The notes beneath the pieces were generated by a model. The model worked only from the letters and a program-made list of their open reading frames with translations. It did not search any database and was not told the DNA's origin. A DNA stretch of 42,589 nt from NCBI GenBank assembly GCA_004292595.1, contig RDXM01000102.1, forward strand, positions 1 through 42,589, in the 5' to 3' direction. This document shows, in pieces, positions 25,250 through 34,433 of this stretch; positions within the stretch are counted from its first letter, which is position 1; every line of letters begins with the position of its first letter. The DNA is from Candidatus Kapaibacterium sp. (lineage in GTDB: Bacteria; Bacteroidota; Ignavibacteria; Kapaibacteriales; UBA4661). The translations under genes were made by a program, and so were the position numbers.

Positions 25250-26467
25250 TTACCGCACTTCCTTCCAAAGGGCTTGGTAGGTGCCTTTCAGCGCATGGTA
25301 GCGGTCGCGGAGAATCACAAAAACGATCGCCAGAACGAGTGCGCCAAGTGCAGAACTACCAACAATGAGCGAGCGTTTTGGGCTATCTTTTTTGTCCGCA
25401 GGAACGGCGGGGTCGAGCATAATCAAAAATGGCTGGCGGCGTTGCAAATCCTGACGTGTCTGCTCCAGCGAGGGAATAAGAAAGGCTTTGATTTTGGTGA
25501 ATACTTCCAAATCCGCATACAACCTCATGTATTCCAGCGAAATTTCCGAACTCGCACCAAGCGCGAAATTGCCCACAAGTCCGGGCTGATTCTCTGCCCG
25601 CGAGGCTTGTTCGCCAATTTTTGCCAGTGCCTTGCGCTGAAGTTCGGTGCTGGCATCTTGCTCGCCGTAGATAGATTTTGCCATATCCACCGCTAATTCC
25701 TGACGGTATTGCTGCACCCGCAAGTCCGCAATCGCAGAAGCGGCTGCTTTTGCTTGGTCGAGCGGCGCGTAGAGCTTGTAGCGGCGCGAGAAGCGCGTGA
25801 GCGAGTCGCGTGTGGCGACAAGGCTAGAGTCATTTATCTGAAAGCGGCGTTCCATCATACCGAGCGCGGTTTTTGCTTCGATTTGCGCAATTTCATCGGA
25901 AAAATAATTTGCCAATTCAAAAATTTTAGTCGCAATTTCTGCTGCTTTTTGGCGGTCGGTGTGCGTGGCGGTAATCACGTAATTTCCATCGGTTTCGTTG
26001 GAAATAGAAATCCGCTCGTCATATGCTTTGCGAAGGTCAATCCGCTCGGTAGAATCCATCTTGAACACCGTGTGCAGCGCGTACATGGAAATAATCGTGT
26101 CTTTCATGCGGCGGCTATTCATCAGCACAGTGAAGGAATAGCTTTCGCCGCTTGTGCGCCCGCCAATTTTCGACAAACCTACATCTTTTAGCGCAGAACT
26201 CAAGCCGCCCGTAAGCGCGTCTAAGCCGCTTCCCGTGCGCTTTGCGGGAACAGCATTCACGGCAGAAGCATACCAATTCGGCATAAACACGTAGGCGATA
26301 ACGCCCGAACAGAGTATTGCCGCGAGCGTAACGCTTGCAATCAAAACGCGCTCCTTCACAAGCAGCGCGAGAATGCGCAAAACATCATGGCGAAGCGAGT
26401 TTTGATGCGGTGTTGTGTTGGCGGGAGACGTTACGGGGGAGGATTCTTGCGAAGGAGTTGTATTCAT
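25250..26467 (-). CDS. Wzz-type polysaccharide chain-length determinant / co-polymerase
   Basis: The 405-aa inner-membrane protein has two membrane helices, residues about 41-62 (VLIASVTLAAILCSGVIAYVF) and about 368-388 (IVGSSALGALVLAIVFVIL), with a large helical periplasmic part between them. The loop runs FMPNWYASAVN after TM1 and PAVPADKKDSPKR before TM2, the Pro-rich signature of Wzz/GNVR proteins. A Pro/Ser/Thr-rich cytoplasmic tail precedes TM1. Wzz proteins set O-antigen or exopolysaccharide length. There is no C-terminal tyrosine kinase domain. The ATG at 26465-26467 is used; an in-frame TTG nine bases earlier is possible. No polysaccharide cluster surrounds it: upstream is glyS, downstream the convergent FAD gene. 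Confidence 0.87.
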   Translation of the reverse strand: MNTTPSQESSPVTSPANTTPHQNSLRHDVLRILALLVKERVLIASVTLAAILCSGVIAYVFMPNWYASAVNAVPAKRTGSGLDALTGGLSSALKDVGLSKIGGRTSGESYSFTVLMNSRRMKDTIISMYALHTVFKMDSTERIDLRKAYDERISISNETDGNYVITATHTDRQKAAEIATKIFELANYFSDEIAQIEAKTALGMMERRFQINDSSLVATRDSLTRFSRRYKLYAPLDQAKAAASAIADLRVQQYRQELAVDMAKSIYGEQDASTELQRKALAKIGEQASRAENQPGLVGNFALGASSEISLEYMRLYADLEVFTKIKAFLIPSLEQTRQDLQRRQPFLIMLDPAVPADKKDSPKRSLIVGSSALGALVLAIVFVILRDRYHALKGTYQALWKEVR

Positions 26468-26562
26468 GGAAAACAAAACTTGGTAGAGGGAATTGGACAG
26501 AACAGGCTAGAAGGCGCGTACATACTAGACATTATGCAAATTAGCTGTTTTCGCTCTTCAAT

Positions 26563-26638
26563 AGTGGCACAGACATTCTTGTCTGTGAATATGCTCGAAT
26601 GCTCATCAAAACTCACAGACAAGAAGTCTCAAGCCACT
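26563..26638. repeat. double-hairpin palindromic element, copy 5 (right arm decayed)
   Basis: The left arm is canonical. The right arm reads CACAGACAAGAAGTCTCAAGCCACT, so its hairpin is broken by changes. It lies between glyS and the Wzz-type gene. Confidence 0.8.
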
Positions 26639-26676
26639 AATGCTGCTCTTTCCTTAATACGAGATGAGACTTATAA

Positions 26677-28104
26677 TCATAACAACGATTTCATCACATA
26701 TTCTTTCACGGAATCAACACTGACGCGGTGTTGCTGCATCGTGTCACGTTCACGAATGGTAACGGTGTTATCTTTCAAGGATTCACCATCGACTGTAATG
26801 CAAAACGGCGTTCCAATCTCGTCTTGACGGCGATAGCGGCGACCGATTGCTGCGGATTCATCGTACTGCACGTTGAAATTTTTCTGCAAATCGCGGTAGA
26901 GTTTATCGGCAAATTCGGGCATACCGTCTTTTTTTACAAGCGGCAGCACGGCTGCTTTCACGGGCGCGAGTTTTGGGTGGAATTTCAACACCGTGCGCTC
27001 TGCGTCTTCGCCGTCGGCATCGCCAACGGTTTCGACGTGATACGCATGGCACAAAAACGCCATGAACGAGCGCGACGCGCCAATGGACGTTTCAATCACA
27101 TATGGCACAAAACGGTCGCGCGTAACGGTATCAACAAATTCTAATTTCTTGCTGGAATACTCCTCGTGCCGCTTCAAATCGAAGTCCGTGCGCGAGTGAA
27201 TGCCTTCAATTTCGCCCCAACCGAACGGAAATTTATACTCAATATCCACCGCAGCATCGGCGTAATGCGCAAGTTTATCGTGGGGCTTGAAGCGGATAGA
27301 ATCTGGGTTCATGCCCAAATCCAAAAACCACTGAAAACGCTGCGCCCGCCAGTATTCAAACTGTTCGGTGTGTGTGCCGGGCTGCACAAAATACTGCATT
27401 TCCATCTGCTCGAATTCGCGGGTGCGGAAAAGAAAATACTTTGTGTTAATCTCATTGCGGAACGCCTTGCCAATTTGCGCAATACCAAAGGGAACTTTCT
27501 GGCGGGCTGATTCCATCACGTTTTTGAAATTGACGAAAATACCTTGCGCGGTTTCGGGACGCAAATACACAACGCTGTTCGTGTCTTCGACGGGACCGAC
27601 GAAGGTTTTGAACATGAGATTGAAATAGCGCACGGGAGTCCAATCTTTCGAGCCGCCAACGGGGTCGGTGATTTCTTCTTCCACGATGATATTGTAAAAA
27701 TCCTCTGGCTCACGCGCTGCGGCGAGTTTTGCGGCAATAGCGGCAGCTTTGTCGGTTTTACCATTTTTCTCCAGCTTTGCGATAAAGTCTTCGATGAGAT
27801 TATCGGCGCGGTAGCGGGCTTTGCTGGTTTTATTGTCAATCATAGGGTCGGTGAAATTTGCCACGTGTCCGCTTGCTTCCCACACGCGCGGGTGCATGAG
27901 AATTGCGGCATCTACGCCTTCAACGTCATCGCGGTAGGTCATTGCTTTCCACCACGCATCTTTGAGGTTGCGCAGCAGTTCTACGCCGAGCGAACCGTAA
28001 TCCCAGCAGCCATTCAAGCCGCCGTAAATTTCTGAGGATTGAAACACGAATCCGCGCCGTTTGGCGAGCGAAACGATGGTATCCAATGTTACTTCTTTTG
28101 CCAT
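26677..28104 (-). CDS. glyS: glycyl-tRNA synthetase (dimeric, single-chain type)
   Basis: This class II aminoacyl-tRNA synthetase of the alpha2 type (Thermus/eukaryote-like), 475 aa, charges tRNA(Gly). The N-terminal segment RRGFVFQSSEIYGGLNGCWD and YGSLGVELLRNLKDAWW is diagnostic. Other motifs are YLRPETAQGIFVNFKN, GKAFRNEI (motif 2 region), FLFRTREFEQMEMQYFV and GASRSFMAFL (motif 3 region). The C-terminal alpha/beta anticodon-binding domain starts at about residue 375. The ATG at 28102-28104 matches the family start (MAKEVTLDTIVSLAKRRGF). The longer open frame only translates palindromic element copy 6. The end GTGATGAAATCG plus stop is intact. Elements on both sides suggest a single-gene transcript. 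Confidence 0.96.
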   Translation of the reverse strand: MAKEVTLDTIVSLAKRRGFVFQSSEIYGGLNGCWDYGSLGVELLRNLKDAWWKAMTYRDDVEGVDAAILMHPRVWEASGHVANFTDPMIDNKTSKARYRADNLIEDFIAKLEKNGKTDKAAAIAAKLAAAREPEDFYNIIVEEEITDPVGGSKDWTPVRYFNLMFKTFVGPVEDTNSVVYLRPETAQGIFVNFKNVMESARQKVPFGIAQIGKAFRNEINTKYFLFRTREFEQMEMQYFVQPGTHTEQFEYWRAQRFQWFLDLGMNPDSIRFKPHDKLAHYADAAVDIEYKFPFGWGEIEGIHSRTDFDLKRHEEYSSKKLEFVDTVTRDRFVPYVIETSIGASRSFMAFLCHAYHVETVGDADGEDAERTVLKFHPKLAPVKAAVLPLVKKDGMPEFADKLYRDLQKNFNVQYDESAAIGRRYRRQDEIGTPFCITVDGESLKDNTVTIRERDTMQQHRVSVDSVKEYVMKSLL

Positions 28105-28166
28105 ACTACAAATGTTTGAAAGGGAAAGAATTGATTGCTGTTTTTGGTGTCCTATAAAAAAACAAC

Positions 28167-28244
28167 AGTGGCACAGACATTCTTGTCTGTGCTTCCCACC
28201 TAAAACCTGCACCAACACTCACAGACAAGAATGTCTGTGCCACT
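28167..28244. repeat. double-hairpin palindromic element, copy 6 (inverted orientation)
   Basis: A 78-bp element with canonical arms. Its spacer reads in the same direction as copy 3, opposite to copies 1, 2 and 4. It lies between the giant adhesin-like gene and glyS. Confidence 0.9.
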
Positions 28245-28294
28245 ATATGAATGATACGTGATGGCGGAGAAGGCAGTGTTATTTTAATATGCTA

Positions 28295-28338
28295 TAAAAA
28301 ACAAACGGCAGTCCGCAAAAATACACGGAACTGCCGTT
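28295..28338 (-). terminator. rho-independent terminator of the giant T9SS protein gene
   Basis: On the minus strand AACGGCAGTTCCG pairs with CGGACTGCCGTT, with one bulged base, and is followed by TTGTTTTTT. It lies about 55 bases after the stop of the 1947-aa gene at 28393. Confidence 0.85.
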
Positions 28339-28380
28339 GTTATCAAACGTTTATTTTACCGAACTGTCAAATACTTCTTC

Positions 28381-28408
28381 AGTATTTCACAATTAGTATT
28401 TCACAATT
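28381..28408. repeat. 14-bp perfect tandem duplication at the stop of the giant gene
   Basis: AGTATTTCACAATT occurs twice in a row. One unit encodes the last codons and stop (IVKY, TAA); the other lies just beyond the stop. The sorting-domain C-terminus is intact, so the duplication did not alter the protein. Confidence 0.75.
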
Positions 28409-31400
28409 TTTTGTACCATACGACGCGCTCCATCGCTGATTTCAACGATATACGCGCCTGTTGGCATATTGCTCATGTTCACCGTGCGGTTGTACGCGCC
28501 AGAAGCCTTATCGGTAAAGCTCATCACGCGCTGACCAACAACGTTGGTAATGGTTACCTGCAAGGTGACAGGTGTTGCAAAACCAGCCGTAATGGTCATG
28601 TTGTCAATCACTGGGCTTGGGTACACGCTAACATCTGGCAATGTTTGGATAGTAACCTTATTGGTAATCGCGTACGAAATAGGTGGTGTTACTTGACCAT
28701 CGCCGTTCAAAACTTGAAGTGTGTATGCACCCTCAACATTAGTCGGTACAATCGCACGAAGTTCTGTTGTGCTGGTAGAAACAATTTGAAGCGGTGTGCC
28801 GTTCAGCAAGATAACCGCATCAGGCGTAAAGTTTGTACCACGAATGGTAATTGTAAACGGACGCGGTTGCAAACTTGCTACCGTTACCTGCGGGAATATC
28901 GAACCAAGTGCTGGCGCATTCAAGCGGTCGCCAATACGCACGGTTGCAGAAGTAAACTGCAAGTCAGGATTTTGGAGAACGACTTCGTAGGTATTGGTTG
29001 TGGTGTTCAAACCAGCGGGAATCTCCAACGACAAGCCAGTTGTGCCTGTGCGCGAGGTAACAGTTACAAGCTGACCAAGCACGGTTACAAGCGCACTCGG
29101 ATTGAAGTTTTCGCCCGTCAAGTTCACGCTGAAAGCACGGAACGAAGCGGTCGTAACGCTCGGCGAGATAGCCGTAATGTTCGGCGTAGGACCAAGCGGC
29201 GCACGCTCAAGCACGGTGAAAACGTGTCCGATATTTTGCAAGTCGGAGTTGCTCAGAAGGATACTTGGATTACCGACAACGTTCAAGAGGCTTGCTGGAA
29301 TCGTTACCACAACTTGCGTTGAGCTAACAACGCGCACTGGAATCAACGACGCACTGTAGAAAGCAGTAATGAATCCTTGACCAAAGAAGCCTGTACCGTT
29401 GATAGTTACTTCTGTATCAAGACTATTCACAAATACCGCACGCGGGCTAACACTCGTAATGAACGGACGATTTGGCGGAGCAACGGTGTAGGTAGCAGAG
29501 GTTGCCAAGTTATTTGCATTGCCGATGACAATTCGTACCGTATTCGATGTAGCGTTGAGGTTTGCGGGGAACTCTATGACTGCGGAAGTCGCGCTGGTTG
29601 CACCCAAAATACGTGCTGGAAGCCCACCGATGCTAATGGTTGCATTGGTAAAGAACCCTGTACCAGTGATATTCAAAGCAAACGAACGACCACTTGCTGT
29701 TGTTGCGGGGCTAAAGCTGGTGATAGTTGGCGATGTTACTGGCGTAATCGTGATATTTGCTGAAGTAAATGCCAAGTTCGCACTGGTAATCATGATGTTC
29801 ACTGTTCCTGGAACGTTGCGAATCACACCAGGGAAAATAAGCGACAAGCGTGTGCCGCCGGTAAGCGTAGCATTTGTTGTCGCACGAACCGTTACGCCAC
29901 TTACAAGGTTGCGAGCAGTAACCGTTACGTTATTTGGCGCAGGAAGGTTCAAATTTGCACCGATGAAATCCATCAAGACTGGATCGTTGCTGGCTGGGAA
30001 GGTTGAAGGGCTGAAGGATGCAATCGTTGGTGCGAGCGGATTGACTGGCGCAACAAATGTAGGACGGCGTGAATACACCAATATCGAAATATCAGAGTAC
30101 GCAAGCGGCGGGATATTCCCAGAAACAGACAGCTCACCGTTTGGACCAATACTTGTGCCTGTGGTAGCCGATTGCAAATACACGCTGGTTGTTGGAGCAA
30201 ATGCCGCCAAACCAACAGAATTACGCGTGAACATCAGACGTTCCAAATTCGCTGCCCATTGTGCATTGAAGCTCATACCACGCACAACGGTTGGGGTATT
30301 GCTGCTTACCAACCACTCACGCGCAACAAAGCCATCGAACTGATTCGGAGAGAGTGGGAGCGGCGTGTTGGTAGGAGTAACAATCTCACGAACACGAGCG
30401 ATGTAAATATCTGCCGTGCCAGAAGTAGAGCGCACGGTAAAGGGCGTGTAGCTCGCGCTTGTTGTGCCAATCGGGAAGAACACACTCGTCAGAGTCGCAT
30501 TGCTGACAGACATCGTGCCGATGCCATTGGTAACGACAAACGACGTTGCTGATGTGCTGAGAATAGGATTCACAATAGCGAGGTTGTGATTACCGAGCGA
30601 AAGTGGATTGCCATTACCACCCAAATCCAACTGCCCCGTTGCATTACGCAAAAGCAAAGCACTGGTCAATGACATCGGAGAACCTAACTGAATCTGACCT
30701 GCAAAGTCCCGAAACGCAGCACCAGGAAGCAAGCGGTTATTGAGGTTGCTGCCAAGAATAATACGTGAGTTTGCTGTGCCAGTAAAGATAGCATTATTGG
30801 TTACCACAAAGCTGTTCGTATCTGTTTGCTGCATGGTCAAAGCCGTTGAAGCGGGAATGCTCATGTTGCCACCCAATGCCAAACCACCAGTATTGCCAAT
30901 CGTTAATGCGCCAACAAGGTTCATCGGACCACGCGTGTCCAAAAAGCCATTGAACGGCGAGCCGAAGCGTGAAGCCTGAAGCGTTGTACCATTGAAGCCA
31001 TTGCCCAAGATAACGCGCCCACGATTGTTTGAACCATTCAAAACGCCTGCACCTTGAACCGTATTCACACCGCCATCAAGCTGCAAGGTTGCGCCAGCAT
31101 TCACGTTCAGGTTGTTGTTCAGCGTCAAAAGGCTGGTTGCGCTCATGCGAAGCGAATCACTCAATCCAATGCTTGCATTCACAACAAACGAACCATTGAA
31201 CGGATTTGCAAACGACCGCCCTTGAATTGGACCAGTCAAAATAGGAGCAGTGTTTGAACCCATAGCCACAATCGCCGTGTTATTTGCGCCTTGAATGATA
31301 CCACTGTTTGGACCAATCATTGGGCTGGTGCGAGTGTCGAAAAGAATACCTGCACCTGCGCCAATGGTTAATGTCGCATTGGTAACAAGGTTCAACGTTG

Positions 31401-34236
31401 CGGGGTCAGAAATAGTGAGCGGCGTACCAGAAACTTGTGGCGGAGGACCCACTGTCAAACTTGCTGGATAATTCGCCGAATTGACACTGAAGCCAGTACC
31501 GATTGTTAAACGTCCACCAAACTGCGTTGCAGTGTTGCCAAGCGACAACCGTGCAGCACCAGGAATAACACTCGCAAAGGCATTCGTTGAGATAACAAGC
31601 TCAGGCGTGTTTGTGCCTGGCTGTCCGACAAACCTTCCAGGTGCTCCCAACCACGATGCAGTTTCTCCAGCCGTCATTTGAAGACGGACGAGCGATGTCT
31701 GTGAAAGAGAAATGTCATTTGCAAGGTCAATGATAGCATTTGGACCGATATTCAAATTGCCCGTCAAATTACGCGTAGCACCAGCAGCGACGTTCAAACG
31801 ACCATTAAAGGTATTGACGTTTGCAGAAGCATTCGGATTGCCGAAGATGTTCGCGCCAGGAATGACGTTATTATTTGCTCCGTTGGCGAAGCTCAAGATT
31901 GCTGTGTTGTTCACACCTTGAATTGTTCCTACGCCCGTCAGCGAGTTAGCGGCGACGTTATTCACCGTAAGGGTGACACCACCAGCAATTTCCGTCGGAC
32001 CATTCAACTGCAAAATCATATTTGCAGGAAGAGGAGTATTGGCAGTGAAGCGGATGTTATCGCCCACAATCGTGCGCCCAGAGAAGCCCGCCAAAGGAGT
32101 GGTCGGATAGACCGCACCTAAAGCATTATTGCCAAGAAACACGGTGCCGTTACCACTGAATGTACCTGGATTCACCAAGCCGCCCGTTGCTGTTGGGTTC
32201 AAGAACAAGGTATCGTTCCGCACTGGCGGTCCAGCATTGTTATTGATGGTCATTGCGGCACTTGCCATATCTAAAATACCGTTTGCGCCAATACGAAGAT
32301 TGCCCGCAAGAGTACGCGCTCCAGCAACTCGTAACTGACCGTCGAAGTTCGGTGTGCCAAAAACTGCACCTGGAATGTTTGTTGCCGCACCAGTGCCAGT
32401 GTTGTTATTGAAGGTTGTCGTATTCAAAATAACAACGGCGGTATTGTCTTGTCCGTTGATACGTCCCATTCCTGTTGATGCCGTCGGCGCAGGGATGCTT
32501 TGGCGTGCAAGGGTTCCAGTAATATCAATAGTTTTTCCTGTTGCTACCGTCAAAACTGCTGCTGGCGCAAGCTCCAAAATACCACCAACGGTGTACGTTG
32601 CCGCAGCATGGTTCAATGTAGAAGAACCAAGCAAACGCAGAATGCCATCTCCAGCAGCCCACGTGTTTGCTGCTGCACCAAGTTTATCCGCCGGCAAGAA
32701 ACCAGCAAAGGTATTGTTGCCAATTTCTATAGTGCTTGATGCCGCCGCGCCCGCAATGCGTCCTGTGCCTGTGATAGCTGTCGCAACGGGATTTGAACAG
32801 TTCAGTGTCAATGTTTGGTTTGCCGCAACCGTGAAATTACCACTCAAAGCCAGAATGCCAGGTCCGCCGACCGTCATGCTGCTCGAAAGACCCATCGCAC
32901 CTGCGATATTCAGGGTGCCATTCCAAGGATTCGAGAAGTTTACTCCAGGAACGTTGCCAGCATTCGCCGTATTTGGATTGAACTCAACCGTAGAGCTTGC
33001 CGCAGCTGCCGCAAATGTGCCAGAGCCAGTAAGCGCACCAGCCGATGTTCCAGCAATACGTAATGTTTTACCAGAAGCAATGGTCAAGGTTCCCGTAAGA
33101 TTCAACACGCCATTTCCTGCATTGCCAATGGTCGCAATCGGCGTAGCAGCACCATCGGCAATAAGATTGCCACCAGTATTCAACGTTCCCACAATTGGCG
33201 AAACAAAGCGGTCGAAGTTCACGGTGCCGCCGTTGAAGCCAGGACCGAGAGTAACGTTACTCATGTTAAGCATATTCACGGTGCCTGAACCTGTGAGCGA
33301 ATTTGGTGCGCTATTATTCAAAATTAAATTTGCAGCAGCAGCAATGTTGAGCTGCGCACGCAAATCCAGAAAACCCGTTGCACCAACAGTCATCGTGCCT
33401 GAGAGCGTAGAGGTTCCACCACCAGAGCTTTGGAAACGACCATTAAAAGGATTGGCAAACCACGTACCGTTCACAGCTGTCGGACCGCTCGTTGAGAAAT
33501 CAACAAGACTTGTTGCGGTTGCACCTTGAAAATTTCCTGCCGTGCCTGCAGGGTTGATAGCCGTCGAGGCATTATTCCGGATATCAAAGGTAACATTGTT
33601 ACCCAAAGTCAGCGTACCAACAAGATTGATAGCACCAGTTCCACCAATAATTAAGCTCGATGTCAAATTTGCCGAGCCGCCAGTATTGATGACACCTGGG
33701 AAAGGTATCTGGAAAATCGCACCGGGAATAGACGTAACAGCAGCACCAAACTGCACATTATAGTTTGGAGCCGTTGCTGGAGTTGTACCATTAATAATAC
33801 CACCGCCAGAGATTGGTCCGTTGATTTGGAGACGACTGGTTGCTGTATTAACGGTAATTGTACCGTTCAGCGTTGTCGTACCGTTCACAATCACCGTTGC
33901 CCCTGCTGGAATATTCAGTGTCGCGCCGTTTGCAACACTCAGATTACCCGTGATAATAAGCGTTCCTGCGCCAACACCAACGACGACGGGAGTATTGACA
34001 GACAACGACGATATTGGGTTCGCGGGTGTTGCTGAGAAAGTGGCTGCCACGCTGATAGTAACGTCGCCGTTATTCGCAACTTGACCCGGATAGCCAGAAG
34101 CACCGCCAGTGGCAGTCCAATCGGGACCATTATTCCACGTCAGTCCGGGACCGCTAAACCCGAAGGTTTGCGCCTTCGCTATCCCCGCCGAAAGGGCAAA
34201 GAGCGCGACAAGCAATACAGAAAATCTTTTTAACAT
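28393..34236 (-). CDS. giant T9SS-secreted adhesin-like protein: beta-repeats, five IPT/TIG domains, sorting domain
   Basis: The 1947-aa protein has a signal peptide (MLKRFSVLLVALFALSAGIAKA, cleavage before QTFGF). Residues about 150-1230 contain around twelve degenerate units of roughly 90 aa with the pattern IPGAxFxNPFNGxLxVxGxxxL, then SLxIGxxGxLxLxGNLTVxxGxTLxL, rich in Asn, Thr, Gly and Ala, probably a beta-solenoid. A non-repeat segment follows (about 1245-1405, including FDGFVAREWLVSS). Five IPT/TIG Ig-like domains begin near 1412, 1500, 1594, 1687 and 1780, each opening with a form of PxITSxSP and GTGF. The last 80 residues (PDVSVYPSPVIDNMTI to QKIVKY) are a type A T9SS sorting domain. 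It is probably a cell-surface adhesin; ligand unknown. The ATG at 34234-34236 fits the signal peptide, and TATTTTTG lies 109 bases upstream. Confidence 0.9.
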   Translation of the reverse strand: MLKRFSVLLVALFALSAGIAKAQTFGFSGPGLTWNNGPDWTATGGASGYPGQVANNGDVTISVAATFSATPANPISSLSVNTPVVVGVGAGTLIITGNLSVANGATLNIPAGATVIVNGTTTLNGTITVNTATSRLQINGPISGGGIINGTTPATAPNYNVQFGAAVTSIPGAIFQIPFPGVINTGGSANLTSSLIIGGTGAINLVGTLTLGNNVTFDIRNNASTAINPAGTAGNFQGATATSLVDFSTSGPTAVNGTWFANPFNGRFQSSGGGTSTLSGTMTVGATGFLDLRAQLNIAAAANLILNNSAPNSLTGSGTVNMLNMSNVTLGPGFNGGTVNFDRFVSPIVGTLNTGGNLIADGAATPIATIGNAGNGVLNLTGTLTIASGKTLRIAGTSAGALTGSGTFAAAAASSTVEFNPNTANAGNVPGVNFSNPWNGTLNIAGAMGLSSSMTVGGPGILALSGNFTVAANQTLTLNCSNPVATAITGTGRIAGAAASSTIEIGNNTFAGFLPADKLGAAANTWAAGDGILRLLGSSTLNHAAATYTVGGILELAPAAVLTVATGKTIDITGTLARQSIPAPTASTGMGRINGQDNTAVVILNTTTFNNNTGTGAATNIPGAVFGTPNFDGQLRVAGARTLAGNLRIGANGILDMASAAMTINNNAGPPVRNDTLFLNPTATGGLVNPGTFSGNGTVFLGNNALGAVYPTTPLAGFSGRTIVGDNIRFTANTPLPANMILQLNGPTEIAGGVTLTVNNVAANSLTGVGTIQGVNNTAILSFANGANNNVIPGANIFGNPNASANVNTFNGRLNVAAGATRNLTGNLNIGPNAIIDLANDISLSQTSLVRLQMTAGETASWLGAPGRFVGQPGTNTPELVISTNAFASVIPGAARLSLGNTATQFGGRLTIGTGFSVNSANYPASLTVGPPPQVSGTPLTISDPATLNLVTNATLTIGAGAGILFDTRTSPMIGPNSGIIQGANNTAIVAMGSNTAPILTGPIQGRSFANPFNGSFVVNASIGLSDSLRMSATSLLTLNNNLNVNAGATLQLDGGVNTVQGAGVLNGSNNRGRVILGNGFNGTTLQASRFGSPFNGFLDTRGPMNLVGALTIGNTGGLALGGNMSIPASTALTMQQTDTNSFVVTNNAIFTGTANSRIILGSNLNNRLLPGAAFRDFAGQIQLGSPMSLTSALLLRNATGQLDLGGNGNPLSLGNHNLAIVNPILSTSATSFVVTNGIGTMSVSNATLTSVFFPIGTTSASYTPFTVRSTSGTADIYIARVREIVTPTNTPLPLSPNQFDGFVAREWLVSSNTPTVVRGMSFNAQWAANLERLMFTRNSVGLAAFAPTTSVYLQSATTGTSIGPNGELSVSGNIPPLAYSDISILVYSRRPTFVAPVNPLAPTIASFSPSTFPASNDPVLMDFIGANLNLPAPNNVTVTARNLVSGVTVRATTNATLTGGTRLSLIFPGVIRNVPGTVNIMITSANLAFTSANITITPVTSPTITSFSPATTASGRSFALNITGTGFFTNATISIGGLPARILGATSATSAVIEFPANLNATSNTVRIVIGNANNLATSATYTVAPPNRPFITSVSPRAVFVNSLDTEVTINGTGFFGQGFITAFYSASLIPVRVVSSTQVVVTIPASLLNVVGNPSILLSNSDLQNIGHVFTVLERAPLGPTPNITAISPSVTTASFRAFSVNLTGENFNPSALVTVLGQLVTVTSRTGTTGLSLEIPAGLNTTTNTYEVVLQNPDLQFTSATVRIGDRLNAPALGSIFPQVTVASLQPRPFTITIRGTNFTPDAVILLNGTPLQIVSTSTTELRAIVPTNVEGAYTLQVLNGDGQVTPPISYAITNKVTIQTLPDVSVYPSPVIDNMTITAGFATPVTLQVTITNVVGQRVMSFTDKASGAYNRTVNMSNMPTGAYIVEISDGARRMVQKIVKY

Positions 34237-34344
34237 AAACCTACCTAGAAAATGTGAAAAAATTAGAGTTGTATAGTCAGAGTATTTTTAGCGATACTGT
34301 CGTATTTGTGCGGTATGTACAAACGACAACACTACCTTACCATG

Positions 34345-34352
34345 CAAAAATA
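34345..34352 (-). promoter_or_regulatory. Bacteroidota-type -7 box (TATTTTTG) of the giant T9SS gene
   Basis: The minus strand reads TATTTTTGCA, an exact TANNTTTG match, 109 bases upstream of the ATG in the 197-bp gap to miaB. No TTTG is seen at the -33 distance. Confidence 0.5.
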
Positions 34353-34433
34353 GCTCTTTTTTACTCCCCGTGTTAGTAGCTTGAAGTAAGAATCTTTTAT
34401 GACCAAAAGTCATAGTCGGATGCTAGAGATGTT

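Noticed and set aside
2613-28244. CRISPR array
   Set aside because: The repeats are dispersed singly in different gaps kilobases apart, are palindromic themselves, and have no regular spacers or cas genes.
32354-33529. 391-aa open frame on the plus strand opposite the giant T9SS gene
   Set aside because: It is antisense to a repeat-rich coding region with strong codon bias, has no recognisable domain and has no start signals. It is a shadow of the real gene.
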